Part shown: positions 8,848 through 16,112 of the stretch, piece by piece
Position numbering within the stretch: position 1 is the stretch's first letter
Layout of the letters: each line of letters starts with the position of its first letter
Source: Nocardioides sp. NBC_00368
GTDB taxonomy: Bacteria; Actinomycetota; Actinomycetes; Propionibacteriales; Nocardioidaceae
Direction: 5' to 3'
Assembly (NCBI RefSeq): GCF_036090055.1
Contig: NZ_CP107970.1
Coordinates: 5,725,001 to 5,789,000 of the forward strand
Length of the DNA stretch: 64,000 nucleotides
Position numbers and translations under genes: made by a program
Notes under the pieces: generated by a model
Seen by the model: the letters and a program-made list of their open reading frames with translations, nothing else
Database searches by the model: none
What the model was told of the DNA's origin: nothing

Positions 8848-9453
8848 TCAGCCGAAGTCGACCTCGAAGCCCTTGCCGCGGAAGGAGCCGATCTTGGTGG
8901 CGTCGCGGAGGTAGGCGAGGGGGCCGTCGGGGTCGAACGTCCAGGTGCCGCGGGCGGGGAGGAGCTTGGCGCCGCCCTTCATGGTGAGCCACGCGGTGTC
9001 GGGGTGCTCCTCGATGCCGGGCTGCTCGACGTTGCCCTGCATCGGGATGCGCGGCGCGAGCCGGGTGACGTCGTTGAACCTGGCCGTCGCGATCGGCCCG
9101 TCGTCGTTGCTCGCCTCCCAGGTGTGGGTCGCCAGCGGCCCCTTCTCGGACGACCCTCCGCTGAACTTGGCCAGGCCCTTCGGGATCGCCCACAACGTAC
9201 GGCCGCCGGCCACGGAGTCGGGGGAGTCCACCCAGATGTCGACCACGCTCACCGCCTTCTTCCCGTTGGACGCGGTGATCACCCGGGCGGAGAGGAGCTC
9301 GTGGTAGGTCAGCGGGCTCGGCTCGGTGTAGTCGACCAGGGCGACGGCGTAGATCCCCTTCGGGTGCCGCTCGTCGACGTCGTGAGCGAGCCGGTAGACC
9401 GAGAGCCACATCGATCCGTGCATGTGCCAAGGGGCTGGGGGATAGCTGGTCAC
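8848..9453 (-). CDS. Acetoacetate-decarboxylase-family protein
   Basis: 201 aa. The segment SVAGGRTLWAIPKGLAKF resembles the 'GRExxGFPKK' stretch of acetoacetate decarboxylase, whose second lysine region shapes the Schiff-base active site; the preceding block around ELLSARVITASNGKKA corresponds to the barrel strands before it. The family includes true decarboxylases and related proteins acting on other keto acids, so the reaction is not certain. Start at GTG 9453 is chosen because GGGAG sits 7 nt before it; an upstream ATG at 9537 would add a non-homologous tail. It is divergent from the DUF4287 gene. Confidence 0.65.
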   Translation of the reverse strand: MTSYPPAPWHMHGSMWLSVYRLAHDVDERHPKGIYAVALVDYTEPSPLTYHELLSARVITASNGKKAVSVVDIWVDSPDSVAGGRTLWAIPKGLAKFSGGSSEKGPLATHTWEASNDDGPIATARFNDVTRLAPRIPMQGNVEQPGIEEHPDTAWLTMKGGAKLLPARGTWTFDPDGPLAYLRDATKIGSFRGKGFEVDFG

Positions 9454-9520
9454 GTGGGTCTCCCGAATATTTGTCGTGGTCCGTGTCGAAGCGGTCCTGC
9501 ATGGTTCGACGCGTAGGTGT

Positions 9521-9537
9521 GTGGCGATCGTCGCCAC
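9521..9537. promoter_or_regulatory. Perfect palindrome in ADC-like/DUF4287 divergent region
   Basis: GTGGCGA-TCG-TCGCCAC lies 21 bp before the DUF4287 start. A second dyad, GTCGAA...TTCGAC, occurs just left of it (about 9485-9510). Together they look like operator-type DNA between divergent genes; no cognate regulator is identified. Confidence 0.35.
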
Positions 9538-9558
9538 GGTTTACCAAGGAGACCAGAG

Positions 9559-9765
9559 ATGACCGACCAGGTGAAGGGCCCCGCCTCCTACTTCCCGTCC
9601 ATCGAGAAGAAGTACGGCCGCCCGATCGCGGAGTGGCAGCAGATCATCCGCACCTGCGGGATCACCAAGCACATGCAGATCGTGGCCCACCTCAAGAGCG
9701 AGTACGGCCTCGGCCACGGTCACGCCAACGCCCTCGTCGCCCACACGCTCGCCGAGGGCCTGTGA
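9559..9765 (+). CDS. DUF4287 domain-containing small protein
   Basis: 68 aa consisting of a single DUF4287-type domain: SYFPSIEKKYGRPIAEWQQI at the start and a GLGHGHANALVAH segment near the end. Function unknown; such proteins are widespread in soil actinobacteria and often accompany DUF5655. The start at ATG 9559 has AAGGAGA about 8 nt upstream; the longer in-frame start at 9517 lacks this and runs through the palindrome. It converges on kptA with 12 bp between stops. Confidence 0.75.
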   Translation: MTDQVKGPASYFPSIEKKYGRPIAEWQQIIRTCGITKHMQIVAHLKSEYGLGHGHANALVAHTLAEGL

Positions 9766-9777
9766 CCGGAACGTACG

Positions 9778-10323
9778 TCAGAGATCCAGCGTGAGATAGG
9801 TCGAAGGCACCGCGTCCGTCAGCCAGACGTTGTTGCCGGTGCACCAAAAGACGAGCCCGTCGGCGTACATCTTGGCCGCGTCTACCCGGAAGACGACGAA
9901 GTCGCCGCGGCGGGCGCCAACGCGCTCGGCGGTATCGCGGTCGGGTGAGAGGTGTATGTGATGCCGCTGACGGCGGTCGAGGCCGGTGGTGTGGATCGAG
10001 TCGACGTTGCCGCGCGGTGTGCCGTGGAAGAGCAGCGCCGGCGGTTCGGAGGGAGCGAGGTCCAGGTCGACCTCGACGGTGTGTCCCTGCCTCGCACGGA
10101 TCCGCTCGAGCGTCGTGTCGATCTCGAAGCGCTGCTTGTCGTTGCCGCGTACGACTCGGTCGACGTCATCGCGAGTCATCGGGGAGCCGTGGGCGGCGAG
10201 GGCATCGAGAAGAGTGGACAGATCGACCCAGCCGTGCGGGTCCAGCTCGATGCCCACGGAACCGGGTTGGTGCCTGAGCACCTGTGAGAGCCGCTTCGAG
10301 CGGCGTACGTCTGTCTTGTCCAT
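9778..10323 (-). CDS. kptA: RNA 2'-phosphotransferase (KptA/Tpt1 family)
   Basis: 181 aa. The winged-helix N-lobe contains LRHQPGSVGIELDPHGWV and the ADP-ribosyltransferase-like C-lobe contains LFHGTPRGNVDSI and HIHLSPDRDTAERVG, which supply the Arg-His-Arg-Arg tetrad of this family. Tpt1/KptA transfers an internal RNA 2'-phosphate to NAD, giving ADP-ribose 1''-2''-cyclic phosphate and nicotinamide. In fungi this finishes tRNA splicing; bacteria have no such pathway, so the cellular substrate is unsettled. ATG 10323 is chosen because the fold starts there. The gene lies directly downstream of tRNA-Arg(CCG) on the same strand but past its terminator. Confidence 0.88.
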   Translation of the reverse strand: MDKTDVRRSKRLSQVLRHQPGSVGIELDPHGWVDLSTLLDALAAHGSPMTRDDVDRVVRGNDKQRFEIDTTLERIRARQGHTVEVDLDLAPSEPPALLFHGTPRGNVDSIHTTGLDRRQRHHIHLSPDRDTAERVGARRGDFVVFRVDAAKMYADGLVFWCTGNNVWLTDAVPSTYLTLDL

Positions 10324-10385
10324 GCTGGCCACAGAGTGGCATGCCGGTGGCCCCGTACGCTGCCGGTTTTCGGCCGAAAATGAAA

Positions 10386-10411
10386 GAAACCGCTGGTCAC
10401 CCAGCGGTTTC
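10386..10411 (-). terminator. Rho-independent terminator of tRNA-Arg(CCG)
   Basis: Perfect 11-bp arms (10386-10396 and 10401-10411) with a 4-nt loop, followed on the minus strand by a T-rich run (complement of 10371-10386). It begins 6 nt past the tRNA 3' end. Confidence 0.85.
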
Positions 10412-10416
10412 AACTG

Positions 10417-10489
10417 TGCCCCCGGCAGGAATCGAACCTGCGGCCTACGGTACCGGAAACCGGCGCTCTATCCCCTGAGCTACGGAGGC
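10417..10489 (-). tRNA. tRNA-Arg, anticodon CCG
   Basis: The 73-nt minus-strand sequence folds as a cloverleaf. Acceptor stem GCCTCCG/CGGGGGC, D-arm GCTC...GAGC, T-arm GCAGG-TTCGATT-CCTGC and discriminator A. The anticodon loop TTCCGGT places CCG at 10456-10454, reading codon CGG (Arg). The first anticodon-stem pair (27-43) is a C/U mismatch; the other four pairs are intact. CCA is not encoded. Confidence 0.93.
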
Positions 10490-10562
10490 AGTGCACCACC
10501 TGAGCGGTGCAGATGGAACCCTACAGGCTGGGACGGATAACGGTGAAACCGACTGGCGCTTA

Positions 10563-10578
10563 TACGCTGGACCTTGTG
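10563..10578 (+). promoter_or_regulatory. Leaderless promoter and start of argS
   Basis: TACGCT (10563-10568) lies exactly 7 nt before GTG 10576 and there is no ribosome site, so transcription should begin at or next to the start codon. This decides the GTG over the longer in-frame start at 10507. Confidence 0.6.
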
Positions 10579-12240
10579 ACTCCTGAGCAGCTTTCCACCG
10601 CGGTCGTCGATGTCCTCACCGCGCTCGTCGATGAGGGTGCGATCACCCTTCCCGACGGCGTGCCGAGCACTGTCACGGTGGAGCGACCCAGGCAGAAGGG
10701 CCACGGCGACTACGCCACCAACGTGGCGCTGCAGCTGGCGAAGAAGGCGGGGATGAACCCGCGCGCGCTGGGGGAGCAGGTCGCCGAGAAGCTGAAGGCG
10801 ACCGACGGGATCGCGGACGTCGAGATCGCCGGTCCCGGGTTCCTGAACATCTCCGTCGAAGCCGGTGCCCAGGGCAAGCTGGCGGGCGAGATCGTCGCCG
10901 CCGGTGCTGCGTACGGCAACAACGACTCCTTCAAGGGTCACAACATCAACCTGGAGTTCGTCTCCGCCAACCCGACCGGCCCGCTGCACCTCGGTGGTGT
11001 CCGCTGGGCCGCGGTGGGCGACGCGCTGGGTCGCGTCCTGGAGGCGTCCGGCGCCGAGGTGACCCGGGAGTACTACTTCAACGACCACGGCGGCCAGATC
11101 GACCGCTTCGCCCGCAGCCTCCTGGCCTGGGCGCAGGGCAAGCCGGTGCCGGAGGACGGCTACGGCGGGGCCTACATCGAGGAGATCGCCAAGCAGGTTC
11201 TGGCCAAGCGCCCCGAGGCGCTGGAGGCCGACGACCCGCAGGAGGTCTTCCGGGAGATCGGCGTCGACCTGATGTTCGCCGAGATCAAGCAGAGCCTGCA
11301 CGACTTCAACGTCGACTTCGACGTCTACTTCCACGAGGACAACCTCCACAAGTCCGGTGCCGTGGAGCGCGCCATCGAGAAGCTCCGCGAGCTCGGCAAC
11401 GTCTACGAGAAGGACGGCGCGATCTGGCTGGCCACCGAGAAGTTCGGTGACGACAAGGACCGCGTCGTCATCAAGGCCGACGGCAACGGCGCCTACTTCT
11501 CCGGCGACCTCGCCTACTACCTCGACAAGCGTGAGCGCGGCTTCGACCGCTGCTTCATCATGCTGGGCGCCGACCACCACGGCTACGTCGGCCGGATGAT
11601 GGCGATGTGCGCCGCCTTCGGCGACACGCCCCACGAGAACCTCGAGATCCTGATCGGCCAGATGGTCAACCTCCTCAAGGACGGCCAGCCGATGCGGATG
11701 TCGAAGCGCGCCGGCACCGTGGTCACCATCGACGACATCGTCGAGGCGATCGGGGTGGACGCGGCTCGCTACGCACTGGCCCGCTACTCCAGCGACTCCA
11801 ACATCGACATCGACCTGGACCTGTGGGCCAAGGCCGACAGCGCCAACCCGGTCTACTACGTGCAGTACGTCCACGCGCGCACCTGCCGGATGATGGCCAA
11901 CGCCGCCGACCTCGGTATGGCGATCGACCTCGACACGTTCGACCCGTCGCTGCTCACCCACGCGCGCGAGGGCGAGCTGCTGCGCGCGCTGGCCGAGCTG
12001 CCCCGCGTGGTCGCGACCGCCGCCGAGCTGCGCGAGCCGCACCGGGTGGCCCGCTACCTGGAGGACACCGCCGGGATCTTCCACCGCTGGTACGACGATG
12101 ACGACTGCCGGATGCTGCCCAAGGGCGACGAGCCGGTGGCTCCCGTCAACCTCGCCCGGCTGGCCCTCGTCTCGGCCGCCCGCACCGTCTTCGCCAACGG
12201 CCTCGGCCTGCTCGGCGTCTCCGCCCCGGAGCGGATGTGA
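10576..12240 (+). CDS. argS: Arginyl-tRNA synthetase
   Basis: 554 aa class I synthetase, cytoplasmic. It shows the N-terminal Add-1 region recognising the tRNA D-loop, then NPTGPLHLGGVRWAAVGDAL where HLGG replaces the classical HIGH (a variant usual in actinobacteria), EYYFNDHGGQIDRFARS, the KMSKS equivalent PMRMSKRAG, and a C-terminal DALR anticodon-binding domain ending GLGLLGVSAPERM. It charges the neighbouring tRNA-Arg(CCG) among others. It overlaps lysA by one base (TGATG) and the two are surely co-transcribed, the usual actinobacterial arrangement. Confidence 0.96.
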   Translation: MTPEQLSTAVVDVLTALVDEGAITLPDGVPSTVTVERPRQKGHGDYATNVALQLAKKAGMNPRALGEQVAEKLKATDGIADVEIAGPGFLNISVEAGAQGKLAGEIVAAGAAYGNNDSFKGHNINLEFVSANPTGPLHLGGVRWAAVGDALGRVLEASGAEVTREYYFNDHGGQIDRFARSLLAWAQGKPVPEDGYGGAYIEEIAKQVLAKRPEALEADDPQEVFREIGVDLMFAEIKQSLHDFNVDFDVYFHEDNLHKSGAVERAIEKLRELGNVYEKDGAIWLATEKFGDDKDRVVIKADGNGAYFSGDLAYYLDKRERGFDRCFIMLGADHHGYVGRMMAMCAAFGDTPHENLEILIGQMVNLLKDGQPMRMSKRAGTVVTIDDIVEAIGVDAARYALARYSSDSNIDIDLDLWAKADSANPVYYVQYVHARTCRMMANAADLGMAIDLDTFDPSLLTHAREGELLRALAELPRVVATAAELREPHRVARYLEDTAGIFHRWYDDDDCRMLPKGDEPVAPVNLARLALVSAARTVFANGLGLLGVSAPERM

Positions 12241-13625
12241 TGACGGCGCACGCTTCGCCGGGATCGTTCACCGGCACCTCCCCGGTCTGGCTGAAGACCC
12301 CGGACGACGTCAACGCCCTCGTGCCCGCGCTGTGGTCGGCGACGGCCGAGAAGACCGACGGTGTCCTCACCGTCGGGGGTGTCGCGGTGCCCGACCTGGT
12401 CGCGAACATCAACACGCCTGCGTACGTCCTGGACGAGGTCGACTTCCGCGAGCGCGCCCGCGCGTTCCGTGACGCCTTCACCGGCTACGACGTCTACTAC
12501 GCCGGCAAGGCGTTCCTGTGCACCGAGATCGCGCGCTGGGTGGCGCAGGAGGGGCTCTGCCTCGACGTCTGCTCCGACGGCGAGCTCTCCGTGGCGCTGC
12601 GCGCCGAGGTCGATCCCGCGAAGATCGGCTACCACGGCAACAACAAGGCGCCGATGGAGCTGCGCCGGGCGATCGTCGCGGGCGTCGGGCGGATCATCGT
12701 CGACTCCTTCGCCGAGGTCGAGCGGGTCTCCGCGATCGCCGCCGAGACCGGCATCACCGCGCGCGTGATGGTGCGGGTGACCGCCGGCGTCGAGGCCCAC
12801 ACCCACGAGTACATCGCCACCGCCCACGAGGACCAGAAGTTCGGTTTCTCGATCTCGTCGGGCGATGCCTTCGAAGCCGTACGCCGCTTGCTGGCCGCCC
12901 CGAACGTCGAGCTGCGCGGGCTCCACTCCCACATCGGCTCCCAGATCTTCGACTCCTCCGGGTTCGAGGTCGCCGCGCGGCGCGTGCTGGCGCTGCAGGC
13001 GCGGATCCGCGACGAGCTCGGCACCGAGCTGCCCGAGATGGACCTCGGTGGTGGCTTCGGCATCGCCTACACCACCCAGGACGACCCCTCGACGCCCAAG
13101 GCCCTGGCCGAGGAGCTCACCGCGATCGTCGAGCACGAGTGCCGCGGCTTCGGCCTCGCGGTGCCGCACCTCTCGATCGAGCCGGGCCGCGCGATCGTCG
13201 GGCCGTCGATGTGCACCGTCTACACGGTCGGCACGGTCAAGGAGGTCGCCCTCGACGGCGGCGTCACCCGCACCTACGTGAGCGTCGACGGCGGGATGAG
13301 CGACAACATCCGCACGGCTCTCTACGACGCCGACTACTCCGCCACCCTCGCCGGGCGGGCCTCGTCCGCCGGACCCGTGCTCGGCCGCGTGGTCGGCAAG
13401 CACTGCGAGGCCGGCGACATCGTGGTCAAGCACGAGTTCCTGCCTGCCGACATCGCTCCCGGTGACCTGATCGCGGTCCCCGGCACCGGCGCCTACGGAC
13501 GCTCGATGGCCTCCAACTACAACCACGCGCTGCGGCCGCCGGTCGTCGCGGTCCGCGACGGGGAGTCGCGGGTCATCGTCCGGCGCGAGACCGAGGCCGA
13601 TCTCTTCGCCACCGACATGGGTTGA
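12240..13625 (+). CDS. lysA: Diaminopimelate decarboxylase
   Basis: 461 aa, fold-type III PLP enzyme that converts meso-diaminopimelate to L-lysine, the last step of lysine synthesis. The PLP lysine is in VYYAGKAFLC; other marks are CSDGEL, HSHIGSQIFD, LGGGFGIAY and the substrate-binding GRAIVGPS and CEAGDIV (catalytic Cys across the dimer) segments. ATG 12240 overlaps the argS stop; an in-frame GTG one codon upstream is possible. It feeds from the aspartate pathway that also supplies hom-thrC-thrB 2.5 kb downstream. A long palindrome follows its stop. Confidence 0.95.
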   Translation: MTAHASPGSFTGTSPVWLKTPDDVNALVPALWSATAEKTDGVLTVGGVAVPDLVANINTPAYVLDEVDFRERARAFRDAFTGYDVYYAGKAFLCTEIARWVAQEGLCLDVCSDGELSVALRAEVDPAKIGYHGNNKAPMELRRAIVAGVGRIIVDSFAEVERVSAIAAETGITARVMVRVTAGVEAHTHEYIATAHEDQKFGFSISSGDAFEAVRRLLAAPNVELRGLHSHIGSQIFDSSGFEVAARRVLALQARIRDELGTELPEMDLGGGFGIAYTTQDDPSTPKALAEELTAIVEHECRGFGLAVPHLSIEPGRAIVGPSMCTVYTVGTVKEVALDGGVTRTYVSVDGGMSDNIRTALYDADYSATLAGRASSAGPVLGRVVGKHCEAGDIVVKHEFLPADIAPGDLIAVPGTGAYGRSMASNYNHALRPPVVAVRDGESRVIVRRETEADLFATDMG

Positions 13626-13637
13626 GGCGTCGTGGGC

Positions 13638-13733
13638 GGGATGTTCGTCTAGGTATGTCGCCAAGCCGTCGCTTCCCTCGTGGAGTTCCACCAGGGAAGC
13701 GACGGTTCGGCTACATACCTAGATGAACATCCC
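13638..13733. repeat. Long palindrome, family A copy 1
   Basis: A 96-bp nearly perfect inverted repeat with arms of about 47 bp and about five mismatches lies between the convergent lysA and ASCH-like genes. Its outer arm GTTCGTCTAGGTATG and the shape of its inner arm recur at 53276-53361. It probably folds as a long hairpin at mRNA ends and may act as a bidirectional terminator without a U-tract. Confidence 0.8.
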
Positions 13734-14306
13734 TCAGCCCCGCAGCGCCCGCAGCACCGCCCGCCCACGCGGCGAGAGCCGGTAGCCGACGGGGAGGGAC
13801 TCGGTGAGACCGAGCTCCTTGAGCCGGCGGACGTCGGCCTTGAACGGCTTCTTCTCGCGGCCGATCGAGGCGGCGATGGTCTCGGCCAGCTCGCCGGGCC
13901 GGGCCTCGATCAGCTCGAGGTGCTCCCTGGTCCACGGGCCGCGGCGGCTGCGCCGGTCCATGTCGGCCAGCTTCGCGACCAGCGCCTTGGTCTCCTTCTT
14001 CCCCGGGCGCTTGGCGCGGAGGGCGACACGCTCGTCCTCGCCGGCGAAGTGCATCTCGATCCGGTAGACCTCGCCGTCCTTGCGGGACAGGAACGCCAGC
14101 AGGTCCGCGAGCGTCGTACCCGCCCGGCGAGCGTCGTCCTCGGTCAGCGAATCCGGGGACACCGGTGAGACAGACAAGAACTCGACCACGCCCATGCGGG
14201 TGCGCTGGCGGCCGCCGGCGACGTGCATGGGCCGTTTCCAGCGGCGGAAGGCGAGGTCGACGTCGCCGGTGCGGATGCGTTCGAGGTCGGCGTTGGGGAA
14301 CAGCAC
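13734..14306 (-). CDS. Uncharacterised protein, possibly ASCH/PUA-like N-terminus
   Basis: 190 aa, basic. The first 50 residues (LFPNADLERIRTGDVDLAFR, then KRP, RTRMGVVEFLSV) resemble the beta-barrel entry of ASCH/PUA-like domains, which bind RNA or nucleotides. The C-terminal half (DMDRRSRRGPWTREHLELIE onwards) looks like a helical, possibly winged-helix, domain. The ASCH assignment is my inference from pattern alone. GTG start at 14306; no ATG occurs in frame. Its stop abuts the long palindrome at 13638-13733. Divergent from the unknown gene at 14388. Confidence 0.6.
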   Translation of the reverse strand: MLFPNADLERIRTGDVDLAFRRWKRPMHVAGGRQRTRMGVVEFLSVSPVSPDSLTEDDARRAGTTLADLLAFLSRKDGEVYRIEMHFAGEDERVALRAKRPGKKETKALVAKLADMDRRSRRGPWTREHLELIEARPGELAETIAASIGREKKPFKADVRRLKELGLTESLPVGYRLSPRGRAVLRALRG

Positions 14307-14374
14307 CCACCCATCAAACCGCGCAGAGCAGGAAATTCGGTTTCGCCTTCCCGAAATCCGTGGGGTCGTGAGCC

Positions 14375-14390
14375 TACGATGGTCCGCATG
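14375..14390 (+). promoter_or_regulatory. Leaderless promoter deciding the start at 14388
   Basis: TACGAT (14375-14380) lies 7 nt before ATG 14388, with no ribosome site. This argues for 14388 rather than the in-frame ATG at 14379, which would lie inside the box. Confidence 0.55.
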
Positions 14391-15050
14391 CCGAGGGGGG
14401 TCTACTCAGAAGGACCGCTCGCGGCGCCCTCCCAGGCGCCGCGAGCGTCCTTCGCCCGGCTCACCAAGGAACGGCGCGACAGCGTGACCCGTGCGGCCCA
14501 GACGTTCGGCTGGCCGGTGGTGACCGGCAAGGCCGCCGCGCAGCGGCCGGTGCGGTGGGAGGTGCTGGGTCCGGACGTACGTGCCGAGCGCTGCGACCTC
14601 GTCGTCGACGGCACCTGCGACGGCGTCCTGGTCGAGTACTGGCACGGGAAGGCGTCCCCCGGGAAGGGTCCCTGGCGCCCGGCCCGCTGGGTGGTGGTGC
14701 GGGTCCCTGCTCACCTGCCCAAGACGGCCGCGATGATCGGGCTCTCGCCGGGCTCCGGCAACACCGGCACCGGCCGCGTCCCGACCCCGGTCTTCTTCCC
14801 TCCCGAGTTCCGGGCCAAGACCAACGTGACCACCCCGGACGGCGCTGTCATCGCCGCCGACGAGGAGCACGCCCGGTCGCTGTCCCGGTTCGCCAGCCAT
14901 GTCGTCGACGAGCGCCTGTGGGTGGTGGCGCGCGAGGACGCGATCACCGTCACCACCGACATCGAGCCCGACATGGAGGAGCTGCTCCGCCGCGTACGCC
15001 TGGCGCGCGACGTCGCTGCCGTGCTCCGGCCGATCCCGGAGCTCTCCTGA
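14388..15050 (+). CDS. Uncharacterised actinobacterial protein
   Basis: 220 aa, no signal peptide or membrane segment. The N-terminal 30 residues are Pro/Ala-rich and basic; the middle has EYWHGKASPGKGPWRPARWV and a DGAVIAADEEHARSL segment; the C-terminus is a charged helix (DMEELLRRVRLARDVAAVLR). I do not recognise a family. It is divergent from the ASCH-like gene and is followed after 52 bp by the MerR/SoxR-type promoter of the quinone oxidoreductase, from which it appears to be transcriptionally separate. Confidence 0.7.
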   Translation: MPRGVYSEGPLAAPSQAPRASFARLTKERRDSVTRAAQTFGWPVVTGKAAAQRPVRWEVLGPDVRAERCDLVVDGTCDGVLVEYWHGKASPGKGPWRPARWVVVRVPAHLPKTAAMIGLSPGSGNTGTGRVPTPVFFPPEFRAKTNVTTPDGAVIAADEEHARSLSRFASHVVDERLWVVAREDAITVTTDIEPDMEELLRRVRLARDVAAVLRPIPELS

Positions 15051-15065
15051 GGTTTCGGAAATCTC

Positions 15066-15105
15066 TTGACCTCAAGTCAACTTGAGCAGGTTGACTCGAG
15101 CCATG
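15066..15105 (+). promoter_or_regulatory. MerR/SoxR-type operator-promoter of the quinone oxidoreductase
   Basis: TTGACC (15066-15071) and TTGACT (15091-15096) are separated by a 19-nt spacer that holds the dyad CTCAAG-TCAA-CTTGAG (15071-15086). This is the overlong-spacer layout of MerR-family activators and the dyad matches the known SoxR box closely. The -10-like element lies 6 nt before ATG 15103, so the mRNA would be leaderless. No merR/soxR gene is in the window. Confidence 0.65.
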
Positions 15106-16047
15106 CGAGCGATCAGACAGCACGAGTTCGGTGGTCCGGAGGTCCTGCGAATCGAGGAGGTTCCCGACCCGACCCCAGGTCCGGGCCAGGTACGCATCAG
15201 GGTGGAGGCCGCCGGCGTCCACCGCCTCGACACCTCGATCAGAGCGGCCGACCTCCCGCCGACGATGCCGCGGCCGGAGCTGCCGATGACTCCGGGCCGT
15301 GAGGTCGCCGGGGTGGTCGACGAGATCGGTGAAGGCGTCGACGAGGCCTGGCGGGGCGCGAAGGTCGTCGCTCACCTCGGCCCGGGAAGCAGCGGCGGCT
15401 ATGCCGAGCTCGCGGTCGCCGACGAGAAGCAGCTCTACCGTCGTCCCGACGGCCTCGACTCGGCCGCGGCGGTCGCTGCGATCGGCACCGGACGCACCTC
15501 GGCGGCGGTGCTCGAGGCCGCCCAGATCACTCCCGACGACGTCGTCGTGGTCACCTCGGCGGCCGGTGGCATGGGCGCGATCCTGCTCCAGGGCATCCGC
15601 AACGCGGGCGCTCGCGCGGTCGGGCTCGCGGGCTCGGAGGCAAAGCTCGAGATCGCCCGCGGCTTCGGCGCGCAGACGACGATCGACTACCGCGCGGACG
15701 GCTGGCTGGAGCGCCTTCGTGCAGAGGAGCCCCGCATCACGGTCCTTCTCGATGGGGTCGGGGGTGACGTACCCAGGCAGGTCTATGCCCACCTCGCCCC
15801 GGAGGGGAGGATGGTCCGCTTCTCCGGCGACCAGGACGGCTACGAGGGCGCCGCGAAGATCATCGACATCCTCGGCCCCTGGGTCCAGGGCCGGATCAAG
15901 GAGTTCGAGCAGGCCTCGCTCGAGGCCGCCGCTGACGGCTCCCGCACGCCGTACGTCGGCTCCGCCTTCCCGCTGGCCGAGGCCGCGGACGCCCATCGCG
16001 CGCTGGAGGCCCGGGAGACGACCGGCAAGGTCGTGCTCCTGACGTGA
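15103..16047 (+). CDS. Zinc-free medium-chain dehydrogenase, NADPH:quinone oxidoreductase type
   Basis: 314 aa MDR-superfamily enzyme. It opens MRAIRQHEFGGPEVLRIEEV, has a GroES-like N-domain ending GREVAGVVDEIGEG, and a Rossmann domain with TSAAGGMGAILLQ as the NADP-binding loop. The Cys/His zinc ligands of alcohol dehydrogenases are absent, as in quinone oxidoreductases. Such enzymes reduce quinones or enones one or two electrons at a time, often under redox stress, which fits the SoxR-like operator at its promoter. The start at 15103 is set by homology and by the leaderless promoter; the in-frame start at 15082 would lie in the operator. Confidence 0.88.
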   Translation: MRAIRQHEFGGPEVLRIEEVPDPTPGPGQVRIRVEAAGVHRLDTSIRAADLPPTMPRPELPMTPGREVAGVVDEIGEGVDEAWRGAKVVAHLGPGSSGGYAELAVADEKQLYRRPDGLDSAAAVAAIGTGRTSAAVLEAAQITPDDVVVVTSAAGGMGAILLQGIRNAGARAVGLAGSEAKLEIARGFGAQTTIDYRADGWLERLRAEEPRITVLLDGVGGDVPRQVYAHLAPEGRMVRFSGDQDGYEGAAKIIDILGPWVQGRIKEFEQASLEAAADGSRTPYVGSAFPLAEAADAHRALEARETTGKVVLLT

Positions 16048-16096
16048 GAGGTGTCCGCGCCTAGAGCGGAAGTCGGTCCCTGGAGCCTGTCCCGGA

Positions 16097-16112
16097 TACC
16101 CTTGGGCGCGTG
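16097..16112 (+). promoter_or_regulatory. Leaderless promoter of hom-thrC-thrB
   Basis: TACCCT (16097-16102) is 7 nt before GTG 16110, with no ribosome site. It probably drives the three-gene threonine unit. Confidence 0.6.

Noticed and set aside
7286..9547. A 753-codon minus-strand frame covering several genes
   Set aside because: Arg/Gly/Asp-rich shadow of plcC-like, MazG-like, VOC and ADC-like genes, which are recognisable in other frames.
10970..11010. Unusual HIGH motif in ArgRS (HLGG)
   Set aside because: As far as I know, actinobacterial ArgRS proteins normally read H-I/L-G-G here, so this is lineage-typical rather than a defect.
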